Shown here in pieces: positions 1 to 12,300 of a stretch of 64,000 nt of DNA. Below the pieces are notes generated by a model. The model saw only the letters and a list, made by a program, of their open reading frames with translations. It ran no database searches and was not told where the DNA came from. The stretch is from the NCBI RefSeq assembly GCF_052857255.1, contig NW_027526711.1, forward strand, positions 1-64,000, read 5' to 3'. Origin of the DNA: Amblyomma americanum (Eukaryota > Arthropoda > Arachnida > Ixodida > Ixodidae). Each line of letters begins with the position of its first letter. Positions within the stretch are counted from its first letter, which is position 1. The translations under genes and the position numbers were made by a program.

Positions 1-97
1 CTGACACCAAAACCAAGAGACGAAGCACACCCCCTTTTGAAAGCAAACAAACCGGGAAACAAGAACAACCACATCGGTTATCGTCAAAATAAAAAAA

Positions 98-191
98 ACA
101 GTGAAAAAAGGCACCAGGTCAAAAGGGTAAAAACACCAAGAATCAGCTCAAGAAGCTACGTCACAAAAACAGTGAAAATAGGCACCAAGTC
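98..191. repeat. Short direct repeat inside the palindrome arm (period about 71 bp)
   Basis: Positions 98-120 and 169-191 are near-identical 23-bp segments. Both begin ACAGTGAAAA and continue into GGCACCA(A/G)GTC. The same pair appears in reverse complement in the right arm, at about 741-763 and 812-834. The repeat predates, or is contained in, whatever event made the palindrome. Its function is unknown. Confidence 0.75.
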
Positions 192-453
192 ATTTAAAAA
201 ACAAAAAGATGAAAGACGGGACAACAGTTTAAGACAACAACGGTTTTAACAAAGGGGGAGGGGTGAAAGAAATCCGAAGCGTAGTAAAACATCTCAAACC
301 ATGACAGAACCGAAACAAAACTGAGATCGCTAATCAAATGAACAACGAAAGCATCAAACGCAATCAGGAGGCACTGCTCAATCACCAGGGCACAAACAGG
401 CCACTAGGCTACACATGCCCCCGCAAAAACGAAAATTCTTTGGATGATAAGGA

Positions 454-478
454 CAACTGTATTAGCAAGGCTTCCATT
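454..478. other. Asymmetric centre of the palindrome
   Basis: These 25 bases separate the two arms and do not pair with each other beyond scattered positions. A loop of this size is what remains after a strand fold-back or an inverted duplication with a small offset. It contains no recognisable site. Confidence 0.8.
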
Positions 479-930
479 TCCTTATCATCCAAAGAATTTT
501 CGTTTTTGCGGGGGCATGTGTAGCCTAGTGGCCTGTTTGTGCCCTGGTGATTGAGCAGTGCCTCCTGATTGCGTTTGATGCTTTCGTTGTTCATTTGATT
601 AGCGATCTCAGTTTTGTTTCGGTTCTGTCATGGTTTGAGATGTTTTCCTACGCTTCGGATTTCTTTCACCCCTCCCCCTTTGTTAAAACCGTTGTTGTCT
701 TAAACTGTTGTCCCGTCTTTCATCTTTTTGTTTTTTAAATGACTTGGTGCCTATTTTCACTGTTTTTGTGACGTAGCTTCTTGAGCTGATTCTTGGTGTT
801 TTTACCCTTTTGACCTGGTGCCTTTTTTCACTGTTTTTTTATTTTGACGATAACCGATGTGGTTGTTCTTGTTTCCCGGTTTGTTTGCTTTCAAAAGGGG
901 GTGTGCTTCGTCTCTTGGTTTTGGTGTCAG

Positions 931-1304
931 CACCTGCGCCTGTAAGCGGTTCGAGCTTCAGTGGTATCAGATGGCTACAGTGGTGTGGTTTTGTTTTGAA
1001 TTTTCTTACTTTGGAGAACGCGTAATTCTCAAGAGTGCACTGTCGCTAAGCGTTCCTTTGCTTTTTGTTTTCATAGAAAGGGCCGGCCCGGTATAAGATT
1101 ATCTTGTAAGCGTTGGTTCTTGTGTGGTCTGTTTATCGCCTGGGCAGATTGTCACGTGCCATATTGATCAGATTTGAAGTGCGTTGGGATCGCTATATAT
1201 ATTTGCCTTGTATTCCTTCCTTTAGTAAAGTTGTAAGTCTGCGTTAGTGTGTGTCTGCCTCCCTTTCGTCCGTGTTCTTGTTGCGCAGTTCGTCTTTTTT
1301 TGCA
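931..1304. other. Single-copy flank between palindrome and satellite
   Basis: This 374-bp stretch is present once in the window and matches neither the palindrome nor the 129-bp monomer. It contains an FseI-type GGCCGGCC at 1081-1088, a CACGTG hexamer at 1153-1158, a TATATATA run at 1194-1201 and a T-rich tract at about 1294-1301. Open frames that cross it (71 and 79 codons, starting inside the palindrome arm) have no recognisable domain and no support as genes. It is the only part of the window likely to allow unique read mapping. Confidence 0.7.
1150..1287 (+). mobile_element. Possible LTR-like segment (weak)
   Basis: The segment opens with TGTCACG and closes with TTGCGCA, so it has the TG...CA ends of an LTR. 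It holds a TATA-like run at 1194-1201 and a polyadenylation-like AGTAAAG at 1224-1230, in the order expected for promoter and R regions of a Ty3/gypsy-type LTR. Against this, it is only 138 bp, no target-site duplication is visible (CAGAT before, GTTCG after), there is no primer-binding site downstream, and no second copy exists in the window. Treat it as a lead only; it may be ordinary flank sequence. Confidence 0.2.
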
Positions 1305-2420
1305 TTAAATCTGAAAACATCGGTTTTACAAGTGTCTGTGTGATACGACTCAAACCTTTTTTCTCCTATAACTGCGCGAAAAGCATGTATTCTTGCTTAA
1401 CACAACGAAACAAGCTCTTTTAGAACGAAGCGAGCTAGATCTGAAGACATCGGTTTTACAAGTGTCCGTGTGATACGCTTCAAAACTTTTTCTCCTGTAA
1501 CTGCGCGAAAAGCATGTATTCTTGCTTAAAACAACGAAACAAGCTGTTTTAGACCGAAACGAGTTAAATCTGAACACATCGGTTTTACAAGTGTCTGTGT
1601 GATACGAGTCAAGACTTTTTCTCCTGTAACTGCGCGAAAAGCATGTATTCTTGCTTAAAACAACGAAACAACGTGTTTTAGACCAAAACGAGGTAAATCT
1701 GAACACATCGGTTTTACAAGTGTCTGTGTGATACGACTCAAAACTTTTTTCTCCTATAACTGCGCGAAAAGCATGTATTCTTGCTTAACACAACGAAACA
1801 AGCTGTTTTAGACCGAAACGAGTTAAATCTGAACACATCGGTTTTACAAGTGTCTGTGTGATACGAGTCAAAACGTTTTCTCCTGTAACTGCGCGAAAAG
1901 CATGTATTCTTGCTTAAAACAACGAAACAACCTGTTTTAGACCGAAACGAGTTAAATCTGAACACATCGGCTTTACAAGTGTCTGTGTGATACGAGTCAA
2001 AACTTTTTCTCTTATTACTGCGCGAAAAGCATGTATTCGTGCTTAATACAACGAAACAAGCTGTTTTAGACCGAAACGAGCTAAATCTGAAGACATCGGT
2101 TTTACAAGTGTCCATGTGATACGCGTCAAAACTTTTTCTCCTGTAACTGCGCGAAAAGCATGTATTCTTGCTTATAACAACGAAACAAGCTGTTTTAGAC
2201 CGAAACGAGTAAAATCTGAACACATCGGATTTACAAGTGTCTGTGTGATACGAGTCAAAACTTTTTCTCCTGTAACTGCGCGAAAAGCATGTATTCTTGC
2301 TTAAAACAACGAAACAACCTGTTTTAGACCGAAACGAGTTAAATCTGAACTCATCGGTTTTACAAGTGTCGGTGTGATACGAGTCAAAACTTTTTCTCCT
2401 GTAACTGCGCGAAAAGCATA
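1305..2420. repeat. Array-edge block, duplicated at about 3500-4615
   Basis: The first ~1.1 kb of the array reappears 2,195 bp downstream (17 monomers plus 2 bp). Both copies start with the variant TTAAATCTGAAAACATCGG and share the AGATCT marker monomer and its neighbours in the same order. They differ by scattered single bases and part company near 2420/4615. The copy at 3500 sits inside the array, so the edge at 1305 is a breakpoint through an already organised block and not a zone of decayed monomers. Confidence 0.8.
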
Positions 2421-3384
2421 TATTCTTGCTTAAAACAACGAAACAACCTGTTTTAGACCGAAACGAGGTAAATCTGAACTCATCGGTTTTACAAGTGTCG
2501 GTGTGATACGAGTCAAAACTTTTTCTCCTGTAACTGCGCGAAAAGCATATATTCTTGCTTAACACAACGAAACAAGCTGTTTTAGACCGAAACGAGTTAA
2601 ATCTGAACACATCGGTTTTACAAGTGTCTGTGTGATACGAGTCAAAACTTTTTCTCTTATAACTGCGCGAAAAGCATGTATTCTTGCTTAAAACAACGAA
2701 ACAAAGTGTTTTAGACCAAAACGAGGTAAATCTGAACACATCGGTTTTACAAGTGTCTGTCTGATACGAGTCAAAACTTTTTCTCCTGTAACTGCGCGAA
2801 AAGCATGTATTCTTGCTTATAACAACGAAACAAGCTGTTTTAGACCGAAACGAGTTAAATATGAACACATCGGATTTACAAGTGTCTGTGTGATACGAGT
2901 CAAAACTTTTTCTCCTGTAACTGCGCGAAAAGCATGTATTCTTGCTTAACACAACGAAACAAGCTGTTTTAGACCGAAACGAGTTAAATCTGAACACATC
3001 GGTTTTACAAGTGTCTGTGTGATACGAGTCAAAACTTTTTCTCCTGTAACTGCGCGAAAAGCATGTATTCTTGCTTAAAACAACGAAACAACCTGTTTTA
3101 GACCGAAACGAGGTGAATCTGAACACATCGGTTTTACAAGTGTCTGTGTGATACGAGTCAAAACTTTTTCTCCTATAACTGCGCGAAAAGCATGTATTCG
3201 TGCTTAATACAACGAAACAAGCTGTTTTAGACCGAAACGAGCTAAATCTGAAGACATCGGTTTTACAAGTGGCCATGTGATACGCGTCAAAACTTTTTCT
3301 CCTGTAACTGTGCGAAAAGCATGTATTCTTGCTTAAAGGAACGAAACAAGCTGTTTTAGACCGAAACGAGTTAAATCTGAACAC
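1738..3384 (-). other. Longest satellite-derived open frame (548 codons); not annotated as a gene
   Basis: The minus strand is open here for 12.8 units of a 43-residue repeat rich in Ser, Phe, Arg and Lys with three Cys per unit (core FRSKTACFVVLSKNTC). Similar open stretches lie at 19,964-21,562, 24,077-25,675 and 26,093-27,610. They exist because the monomer is a multiple of three and has no stop in this frame. Each ends at a 1-2 bp indel of the repeat, such as T6 for T5 before CTCC or GATACGTC for GATACGAGTC. There is no signal peptide, unique terminus, promoter or known domain. Automatic gene callers will probably report these frames as proteins. Confidence 0.85.
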
Positions 3385-6300
3385 ATCGGTTTTACAATTG
3401 TCTGTGTGATACGAGTCAAAACTTTTTCTCCTGTAACTGCGCGAAAAGCATGTATTCGTGCTTAATAAAACGAAACAAGTTGTTTTAGATCGAAACGAGT
3501 TAAATCTGAAAACATCGGTTTTACAAGTGTCTGTGTGATACGACTCAAACCTTTTTTCTCCTATAACTGCGCGAAAAGCGTGTATTCTTGCTTAACACAA
3601 CGAAACAAGCTCTTTTAGAACGAAGCGAGCTAGATCTGAAGACATCGGTTTTACAAGTGTCCGTGTGATACGCTTCAAAACTTTTTCTCCTGTAACTGCG
3701 CGAAAAGCATGTATTCTTGCTTAAAACAACGAAACAAGCTGTTTTAGACCGCAACGAGTTAAATCTGAACACATCGGTTTTACAAGTGTCTGTGTGATAC
3801 GAGTCAAGACTTTTTCTCCTGTAACTGCGCGAAAAGCATGTATTCTTGCTTAAAACAACAAAACAACGTGTTTTAGACCAAAACGAGGTAAATCTGAACA
3901 CATCGGTTTTACAAGTGTCTGTGTGATACGACTGAAAACTTTTTTCTCCTATAACTGCGCGAAAAGCATGTATTCTTGCTTAACACAACGAAACAAGCTG
4001 TTTTAGACCGAAACGAGTTAAATCTGAACACATCGGTTTTACAAGTGTCTGTGTGATACGAGTCAAAACGTTTTCTCCTGTAACTGCGCGAAAAGCATGT
4101 ATTCTTGCTTAAAACAACGAAACAACCTGTTTTAGACCGAAACGAGTTAAATCTGAACACATCGGTTTTACAAGTGTCTGTGTGATACGAGTCAAAACTT
4201 TTTCTCTTATTACTGCGCGAAAAGCATGTATTCGTGCTTAATACAACGAAACAAGCTGTTTTAGACCGAAACGAGCTAAATCTGAAGACATCGGTTTTAC
4301 AAGTGTCCATGTGATACGCGTCAAAACTTTTTCTCCTGTAACTGCGCGAAAAGCATGTATTCTTGCTTATAACAACGAAACAAGCTGTTTTAGACCGAAA
4401 CGAGTAAAATCTGAACACATCGGATTTACAAGTGTCTGTGTGATACGAGTCAAAACTTTTTCTCCTGTAACTGCACGAAAAGCATGTATTCTTGCTTAAA
4501 ACAACGAAACAATCTGTTTTAGACCGAAACGAGTTAAATCTGAACTCATCGGTTTTGCAAGTGTCGGTGTGATACGAGTCAAAACTTTTTCTCCTGTAAC
4601 TGCGCGAAAAGCATATATTCTTGCTTAACACAACGAAACAAGCTGTTTTAGACCGAAACGAGTTAAATCTGAACACATCGGTTTTACAAGTGTCGGTGTG
4701 ATACGAGTCAAAACTTTTTCTCCTGTAACTGCGCGAAAAGCATATATTCTTGCTTAACACAACGAAACAAGCTGTTTTAGACCGAAACGAGTTAAATCTG
4801 AACACATCGGTTTTACAAGTGTCTGTGTGATACGAGTCAATACTTTTTCTCCTATAACTGCGCGGAAAGCATGTATTCGTGCTTAATACAACGAAACAAG
4901 CTGTTTTAGACCGAAACGAGTTAAATCTGAACACATCGGTTTTACAAGTGTCTGTGTGATACGACTCAAAACTTTTTTCTCCTATAACTGCGCGAAAAGC
5001 ATGTATTCTTGCTTAGCACAACGAAACAAGCTGTTTTAGACCGAAACGAGTTAAATCTGAACACATCGGTTTTACAAGTGTCTGTGTGATACGAGTCAAA
5101 ACGTTTTCTCCTGTAACTGCGCGAAAAGCATGTATTCTTGCCTAAAACAACGAAACAGCCTGTTTTAGACCGAAACGAGTTAAATCTGAACACATCGGTT
5201 TTACAAGTGTCTGTGTGATACGAGTCAAAACTTTTTCTCCTGTAACTGCGCGAAAAGCATGTATTCTTGCTTAAAACAACGAAACAACCTGTTTTAGACC
5301 GAAACGAGTTAAATCTGAACACATCGGTTTTACAAGTGTCTGTGTGATACGAGTCAAAACGTTTTCTCCTGTAACTGCGCGAAAAGCATGTATTCTTGCT
5401 TAAAACAACGAAACAACCTGTTTTAGACCGAAACGAGTTAAATCTGAACACATCGGATTTACAAGTGTCTGTGTGATACGAGTCAAAACTTTTTCTCCTG
5501 TAACTGCGCGAAAAGCATGTATTCTTGCTTAACACAACGAAACAAGCTGTTTTAGACCGAAACGAGTTAAATCTGAACACATCAGTTTTACAAGTGTCTG
5601 TGTGATACGAGTCAAAACTTTTTCTCCTGTAACTGCGCGAAAAGCATGTATTCTTGCTTAAAACAACGAAACAACCTGTTTTAGACCGAAACGAGTGAAA
5701 TCTGAACACATCGGTTTTACAAGTGTCTGTGTGATACGAGTCAAAACTTTTTCTCTTATAACTGCGCGAAAAGCATGTATTCGTGCTTAATACCACGAAA
5801 CAAGCTGTTTTAGACCGAAACGAGCTAAATCTGAAGACATCGGTTTTACAAGTGGCCATGTGATACGCGTCAAAACTTTTTCTCCGCTAACTGCGCGAAA
5901 AGCATGTATTCTTGCTTATAACAACGAAACAAGCTGTTTTAGACCGAAACGAGTTAAATCTGAACACATCGGTTTTACAAGTGTCTGTGTGATACGAGTC
6001 AAAACTTTTTCTTTTATAACTGCGCGAAAAGCATGTATTCGTGCTCAATACAACGAAACAAGCTATTTTAGACCGAAACAAGCTAAATCTGAAGACATCG
6101 GTTTTACAAGTGTCCATGTGATACGCGTCAAAACTTTTTCTCCTGTAACAGCGCGAAAAGCATGTATTCTTGCTTATAACAACGAAACAAGCTGTTTTAG
6201 ACCGAAACGATTTAAATCTGAACACATCGGTTTTACAAGTGGCTGTGTGATACGTCAAAACTTTTTCTCTTATAACTGCGCGGAAAGCATGTATTCGTGC

Positions 6301-9300
6301 TTAATACAACGAGACAAGCTGTTTTAGACCGAAACGAGTTATATCTGAACACATCGGTTTTACAAGTGTCTGTGTGATACGAGTCAAAACGTTTTCTCCT
6401 GTAACTGCGCGAAAAGCATGTATTCTTGCTTAAAACAACGAAACAACGTGTTTTAGACCAAAACGAGGTAAATCTGAACACATCGGTTTTACAAGTGTCT
6501 GTGTGATACGACTCAAAACTTTTTCTCCTATAACTGCGCGAAAAGCATGTATTCTTGCTTAACACAACGAAACAAGCTGTTTTAGACCGAAACGAGTTAA
6601 ATCTGAACACATCGGTTTTACAAGTGTCTGTGTGATACGAGTCAAAACGTTTTCTCCTGTAACTGCGCGAAAAGCATGTATTCTTGCTTAAAACAACGAA
6701 ACAACCTGTTTTAGACCGAAGAGTTAAATCTGAACACATCGGTTTTACAAGTGTCTGTGTGATACGAGTCAAAACTTTTTCTCTTATTACTGCGCGAAAA
6801 GCATGTATTCGTGCTTAATACAACGAAACAAGCTGTTTTAGACCGAAACGAGCTAAATCTGAAGACATCGGTTTTACAAGTGTCCATGTGATACGCGTCA
6901 AAACTTTTTCTCCTGTAACTGCGCGAAAAGCATGTATTCTTGCTTATAACAACGAAACAAGCTGTTTTAGACCGAAACGAGTAAAATCTGAACACATCGG
7001 ATTTACAAGTGTCTGTGTGATACGAGTCAAAACTTTTTCTCCTGTAACTGCGCGAAAAGCATGTATTCTTGCTTAAAACAACGAAACAACCTGTTTTAGA
7101 CCGAAACGAGTTAAATCTGAACTCATCGGTTTTACAAGTGTCGGTGTGTGATACGAGTCAAAACTTTTTCTCCTGTAACTGCGCGAAAAGCATATATTCT
7201 TGCTTAAAACAACGAAACAACCTGTTTTAGACCGAAACGAGGTAAATCTGAACTCATCGGTTTTACAAGTGTCGGTGTGATACGAGTCAAAACTTTTTCT
7301 CCTGTAACTGCGCGAAAAGCATCTATTCTTGCTTAACACAACGAAACAAGCTGTTTTAGACCGAAACGAGTTAAATCTGAACACATCGGTTTTACAAGTG
7401 TCTGTGTGATACGAGTCAAAACTTTTTCTCTTATAACTGCGCGAAAAGCATGTATTCTTGCTTAGCACAACGAAACAAGCTGTTTTAGACCGAAACGAGT
7501 TAAATTTGAACACATCGGTTTTACAAGTGTCTGTGTGATACGAGTCAAAACGTTTTCTCCTGTAACTGCGCGGAAAAGCATCTATTCTTGCTTAAAACAA
7601 CGAAACAGCCTGTTTTAGACCGAAACGAGTTAATCTGAACACATCGGTTTTACAAGTGTCTGTGTGATACGAGTCAAAACTTTTTCTCTTATAACTGAGC
7701 GAAAAGCATGTATTCTTGCTTAAAACAACGAAACAAAGTGTTTTAGACCAAAACGAGGTAAATCTGAACACATCGGTTTTACAAGTGTCTGTGTGATACG
7801 AGTCAAAACTTTTTCTCCTGTAACTGCGCGAAAAGCGTGTATTCTTGCTTAACACAACGAAACAAGCTGTTTTAGACCGAAACGAGTTAAATCTGAACAC
7901 ATCGGTTTTACAAGTGTCTGTGTGATACGAGTCAAAACTTTTTCTCCTGTAACTGCGCGAAAAGCATGTATTCTTGCTTAAAACAACGAAACAAGCTGTT
8001 TTAGACCGAAACGAGTTAAATCTGAACACATCGGTTTTACAAGTGTCTGTGTGATACGAGTCAAAACTTTTTCTCTTATTACTGCGCGAAAAGCATGTAT
8101 TCGTGCTTAATACAACGAAACAAGCTGTTTTAGACCGAAACGAGCTAAATCTGAACACATCGGTTTTACAAGTGTCCATGTGATACGCGTCAAAACTTTT
8201 TCTCCTGTAACTGCGCGAAAAGCATGTATTCTTGCTTAGCACAACGAAACAAGCTGTTTTAGACCGAAACGAGTAAAATCTGAACACATCGGATTTACAA
8301 GTGTCTGTGTGATACGAGTCAAAACTTTTTCTCCTGTAACTGCGCGAAAAGCATATATTCTTGCTTAACACAACGATACAAGCTGTTTTAGACCGAAACG
8401 ATTTAAATCTGAACACATCGGTTTTACAAGTGTCTGTGTGATACGAGTCAATACGTTTTCTCCTGTAACTGCGCGAAAAGCATGTATTCTTGCTTAAAAC
8501 AACGAAACAACTTGTTTTAGACCGAAACGAGTTAAATCTGAACACATCGGTTTTACAAGTGTCTGTGTGATACGAGTCAAAACTTTTTCTCTTATAACAG
8601 CGCGAAAAGCATGCATTCGTGCTTAATACAACGAAACAAGCTGTTTTAGACCGAAACGAGTTAAATCTGAACACCGGTTTTACAAGTGTCTGTGTGATAC
8701 GAGTCAAAACTTTTTCTCCTGTAACTGCGCGAAAAGCATGTATTCTTGCTTAAAACAACGAAACAACCTGTTTTAGACCGAAACGAGTTAAATCTGAACA
8801 CATCGGTTTTACAAGTGTCTGTGTGATACGAGTCAAAACTTTTTCTCTTATAACTGCGCGAAAAGCATGTATTCGTGCTTAATACAACGAAACAAGCTGT
8901 TTTAGACCGAAACGAGCTAAATCTGAAGACATCGGTTTTACAAGTGGCCATGTGATACGCGTCAAAACTTTTTCTCCTGTAACTGTGCGAAAAGCATGTA
9001 TTCTTGCTTAAAACAACGAAACAAGCTGTTTTAGACCGAAACGAGTTAAATCTGAACACATCGGTTATACAAGTGGCTGTGTGATACGTCAAAACGTTTT
9101 TTCTTATAACTGCGCGGAAAGCATGTATTCGTGCTTAATACAACGAGACAAGCTGTTTTAGAATGAAACGAGTTATATCTGAACACATCGGTTTTACAAG
9201 TGTCTGTGTGATACGACTCAAAACTTTTTTCTCCTATAACTGCGCGAAAAGCATGTATTCTTGCTCAGCACAACGAAACAAGCTGTTTTAGACCTAAACG

Positions 9301-9372
9301 AGGTAAATCTGAACACATCGGTTTTACAAGTGTCTGTGTGATACGAGTCAAAACGTTTTCTCCTGTAACTGC
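3312..9372. repeat. 6,061-bp tandem duplication, first copy (about 47 monomers)
   Basis: This block is followed directly by a second copy 6,061 bp further on. Shared irregularities keep the same offset, including the variants around 4966-5859 and 8661-9092. Differences I noticed are few: CAACG against CAAGG near 3599/9660, a missing AC near 6719, an extra GT near 7145, and GCTTAGCAC against GCTTATAAC near 8235/14297. The exact left breakpoint is uncertain within about 3293-3330 because both sides are satellite. Confidence 0.9.
7887..8015. repeat. Representative consensus-type 129-bp monomer
   Basis: This unit matches the majority form at every position I compared. Phased to begin at TTAAATCTGA and end at CGAAACGAG, it contains two short dyads: AAGCA paired with TGCTT across an 8-base loop, and AAACA paired with TGTTT across AGC. 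It also repeats CGAAAC twice near its end. Read on the minus strand it encodes 43 codons without a stop. It serves as a reference for describing variants. Confidence 0.9.
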
Positions 9373-12300
9373 GCGAAAAGCATGTATTCTTGCTTAAAGG
9401 AACGAAACAAGCTGTTTTAGACCGAAACGAGTTAAATCTGAACACATCGGTTTTACAATTGTCTGTGTGATACGAGTCAAAACTTTTTCTCCTGTAACTG
9501 CGCGAAAAGCATGTATTCGTGCTTAATAAAACGAAACAAGTTGTTTTAGATCGAAACGAGTTAAATCTGAAAACATCGGTTTTACAAGTGTCTGTGTGAT
9601 ACGACTCAAACCTTTTTTCTCCTATAACTGCGCGAAAAGCGTGTATTCTTGCTTAACACAAGGAAACAAGCTCTTTTAGAACGAAGCGAGCTAGATCTGA
9701 AGACATCGGTTTTACAAGTGTCCGTGTGATACGCTTCAAAACTTTTTCTCCTGTAACTGCGCGAAAAGCATGTATTCTTGCTTAAAACAACGAAACAAGC
9801 TGTTTTAGACCGCAACGAGTTAAATCTGAACACATCGGTTTTACAAGTGTCTGTGTGATACGAGTCAAGACTTTTTCTCCTGTAACTGCGCGAAAAGCAT
9901 GTATTCTTGCTTAAAACAACAAAACAACGTGTTTTAGACCAAAACGAGGTAAATCTGAACACATCGGTTTTACAAGTGTCTGTGTGATACGACTGAAAAC
10001 TTTTTTCTCCTATAACTGCGCGAAAAGCATGTATTCTTGCTTAACACAACGAAACAAGCTGTTTTAGACCGAAACGAGTTAAATCTGAACACATCGGTTT
10101 TACAAGTGTCTGTGTGATACGAGTCAAAACGTTTTCTCCTGTAACTGCGCGAAAAGCATGTATTCTTGCTTAAAACAACGAAACAACCTGTTTTAGACCG
10201 AAACGAGTTAAATCTGAACACATCGGTTTTACAAGTGTCTGTGTGATACGAGTCAAAACTTTTTCTCTTATTACTGCGCGAAAAGCATGTATTCGTGCTT
10301 AATACAACGAAACAAGCTGTTTTAGACCGAAACGAGCTAAATCTGAAGACATCGGTTTTACAAGTGTCCATGTGATACGCGTCAAAACTTTTTCTCCTGT
10401 AACTGCGCGAAAAGCATGTATTCTTGCTTATAACAACGAAACAAGCTGTTTTAGACCGAAACGAGTAAAATCTGAACACATCGGATTTACAAGTGTCTGT
10501 GTGATACGAGTCAAAACTTTTTCTCCTGTAACTGCACGAAAAGCATGTATTCTTGCTTAAAACAACGAAACAATCTGTTTTAGACCCGAAACGAGTTAAA
10601 TCTGAACTCATCGGTTTTGCAAGTGTCGGTGTGATACGAGTCAAAACTTTTTCTCCTGTAACTGCGCGAAAAGCATATATTCTTGCTTAACACAACGAAA
10701 CAAGCTGTTTTAGACCGAAACGAGTTAAATCTGAACACATCGGTTTACAAGTGTCGGTGTGATACGAGTCAAAACTTTTTCTCCTGTAACTGCGCGAAAA
10801 GCATATATTCTTGCTTAACACAACGAAACAAGCTGTTTTAGACCGAAACGAGTTAAATCTGAACACATCGGTTTTACAAGTGTCTGTGTGATACGAGTCA
10901 ATACTTTTTCTCCTATAACTGCGCGGAAAGCATGTATTCGTGCTTAATACAACGAAACAAGCTGTTTTAGACCGAAACGAGTTAAATCTGAACACATCGG
11001 TTTTACAAGTGTCTGTGTGATACGACTCAAAACTTTTTTCTCCTATAACTGCGCGAAAAGCATGTATTCTTGCTTAGCACAACGAAACAAGCTGTTTTAG
11101 ACCGAAACGAGTTAAATCTGAACACATCGGTTTTACAAGTGTCTGTGTGATACGAGTCAAAACGTTTTCTCCTGTAACTGCGCGAAAAGCATGTATTCTT
11201 GCCTAAAACAACGAAACAGCCTGTTTTAGACCGAAACGAGTTAAATCTGAACACATCGGTTTTACAAGTGTCTGTGTGATACGAGTCAAAACTTTTTCTC
11301 CTGTAACTGCGCGAAAAGCATGTATTCTTGCTTAAAACAACGAAACAACCTGTTTTAGACCGAAACGAGTTAAATCTGAACACATCGGTTTTACAAGTGT
11401 CTGTGTGATACGAGTCAAAACGTTTTCTCCTGTAACTGCGCGAAAAGCATGTATTCTTGCTTAAAACAACGAAACAACCTGTTTTAGACCGAAACGAGTT
11501 AAATCTGAACACATCGGATTTACAAGTGTCTGTGTGATACGAGTCAAAACTTTTTCTCCTGTAACTGCGCGAAAAGCATGTATTCTTGCTTAACACAACG
11601 AAACAAGCTGTTTTAGACCGAAACGAGTTAAATCTGAACACATCAGTTTTACAAGTGTCTGTGTGATACGAGTCAAAACTTTTTCTCCTGTAACTGCGCG
11701 AAAAGCATGTATTCTTGCTTAAAACAACGAAACAACCTGTTTTAGACCGAAACGAGTGAAATCTGAACACATCGGTTTTACAAGTGTCTGTGTGATACGA
11801 GTCAAAACTTTTTCTCTTATAACTGCGCGAAAAGCATGTATTCGTGCTTAATACCACGAAACAAGCTGTTTTAGACCGAAACGAGCTAAATCTGAAGACA
11901 TCGGTTTTACAAGTGGCCATGTGATACGCGTCAAAACTTTTTCTCCGCTAACTGCGCGAAAAGCATGTATTCTTGCTTATAACAACGAAACAAGCTGTTT
12001 TAGACCGAAACGAGTTAAATCTGAACACATCGGTTTTACAAGTGTCTGTGTGATACGAGTCAAAACTTTTTCTTTTATAACTGCGCGAAAAGCATGTATT
12101 CGTGCTCAATACAACGAAACAAGCTATTTTAGACCGAAACAAGCTAAATCTGAAGACATCGGTTTTACAAGTGTCCATGTGATACGCGTCAAAACTTTTT
12201 CTCCTGTAACAGCGCGAAAAGCATGTATTCTTGCTTATAACAACGAAACAAGCTGTTTTAGACCGAAACGATTTAAATCTGAACACATCGGTTTTACAAG

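Larger units (their letters stand above)
1..930. repeat. Near-perfect palindrome (inverted repeat, arms about 452 bp)
   Basis: Base 1 pairs with base 930, and complementarity holds inward to about 453/479. The arms are about 1-453 and 479-930, with an unpaired centre of about 25 bp. I see only two differences between arms: a homopolymer length change (A8 at 91-98 against T7 at 834-840) and one substitution (285 T against 647 C, where G would be expected). The left arm reaches the window edge, so the palindrome may be longer. Two short open frames of 61-63 codons occur in mirror-image pairs; they resemble no family I recognise and are treated as non-coding. It could be a real cruciform-forming or foldback element, or an assembly fold-back. 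A homopolymer indel is also a typical long-read error, so this structure alone does not decide between them. Confidence 0.95.

Noticed and set aside
69..78. CACATCGGTT shared between the palindrome arm and the satellite
   Set aside because: A 10-base match is within chance for these lengths, and the flanking bases do not align.
521..581. tRNA-like Pol III promoter (A-box match TAGCCTAGTGG at 521-531, B-box-like GTTTGATGC at 573-581) suggesting a SINE head in the palindrome arm
   Set aside because: The A-box consensus is loose enough to occur by chance about once in this much sequence, the B box has a mismatch, and no SINE tail or second copy is present.
194..738. Paired 61-63-codon open frames in the palindrome arms (194-385, 338-523, 409-594, 547-738)
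   Set aside because: They are mirror images caused by the inverted repeat, and two of them run through the hairpin centre; no recognisable domain or coding signal.
810..1096. Short open frames of 71 and 79 codons spanning palindrome arm and flank
   Set aside because: Length is within chance, composition is low-complexity hydrophobic, and no start context or homology is recognisable.
7887..8015. CENP-B box
   Set aside because: The minus strand contains TTTCGTTG, but the required A and CGGG positions of the 17-bp box are not met.
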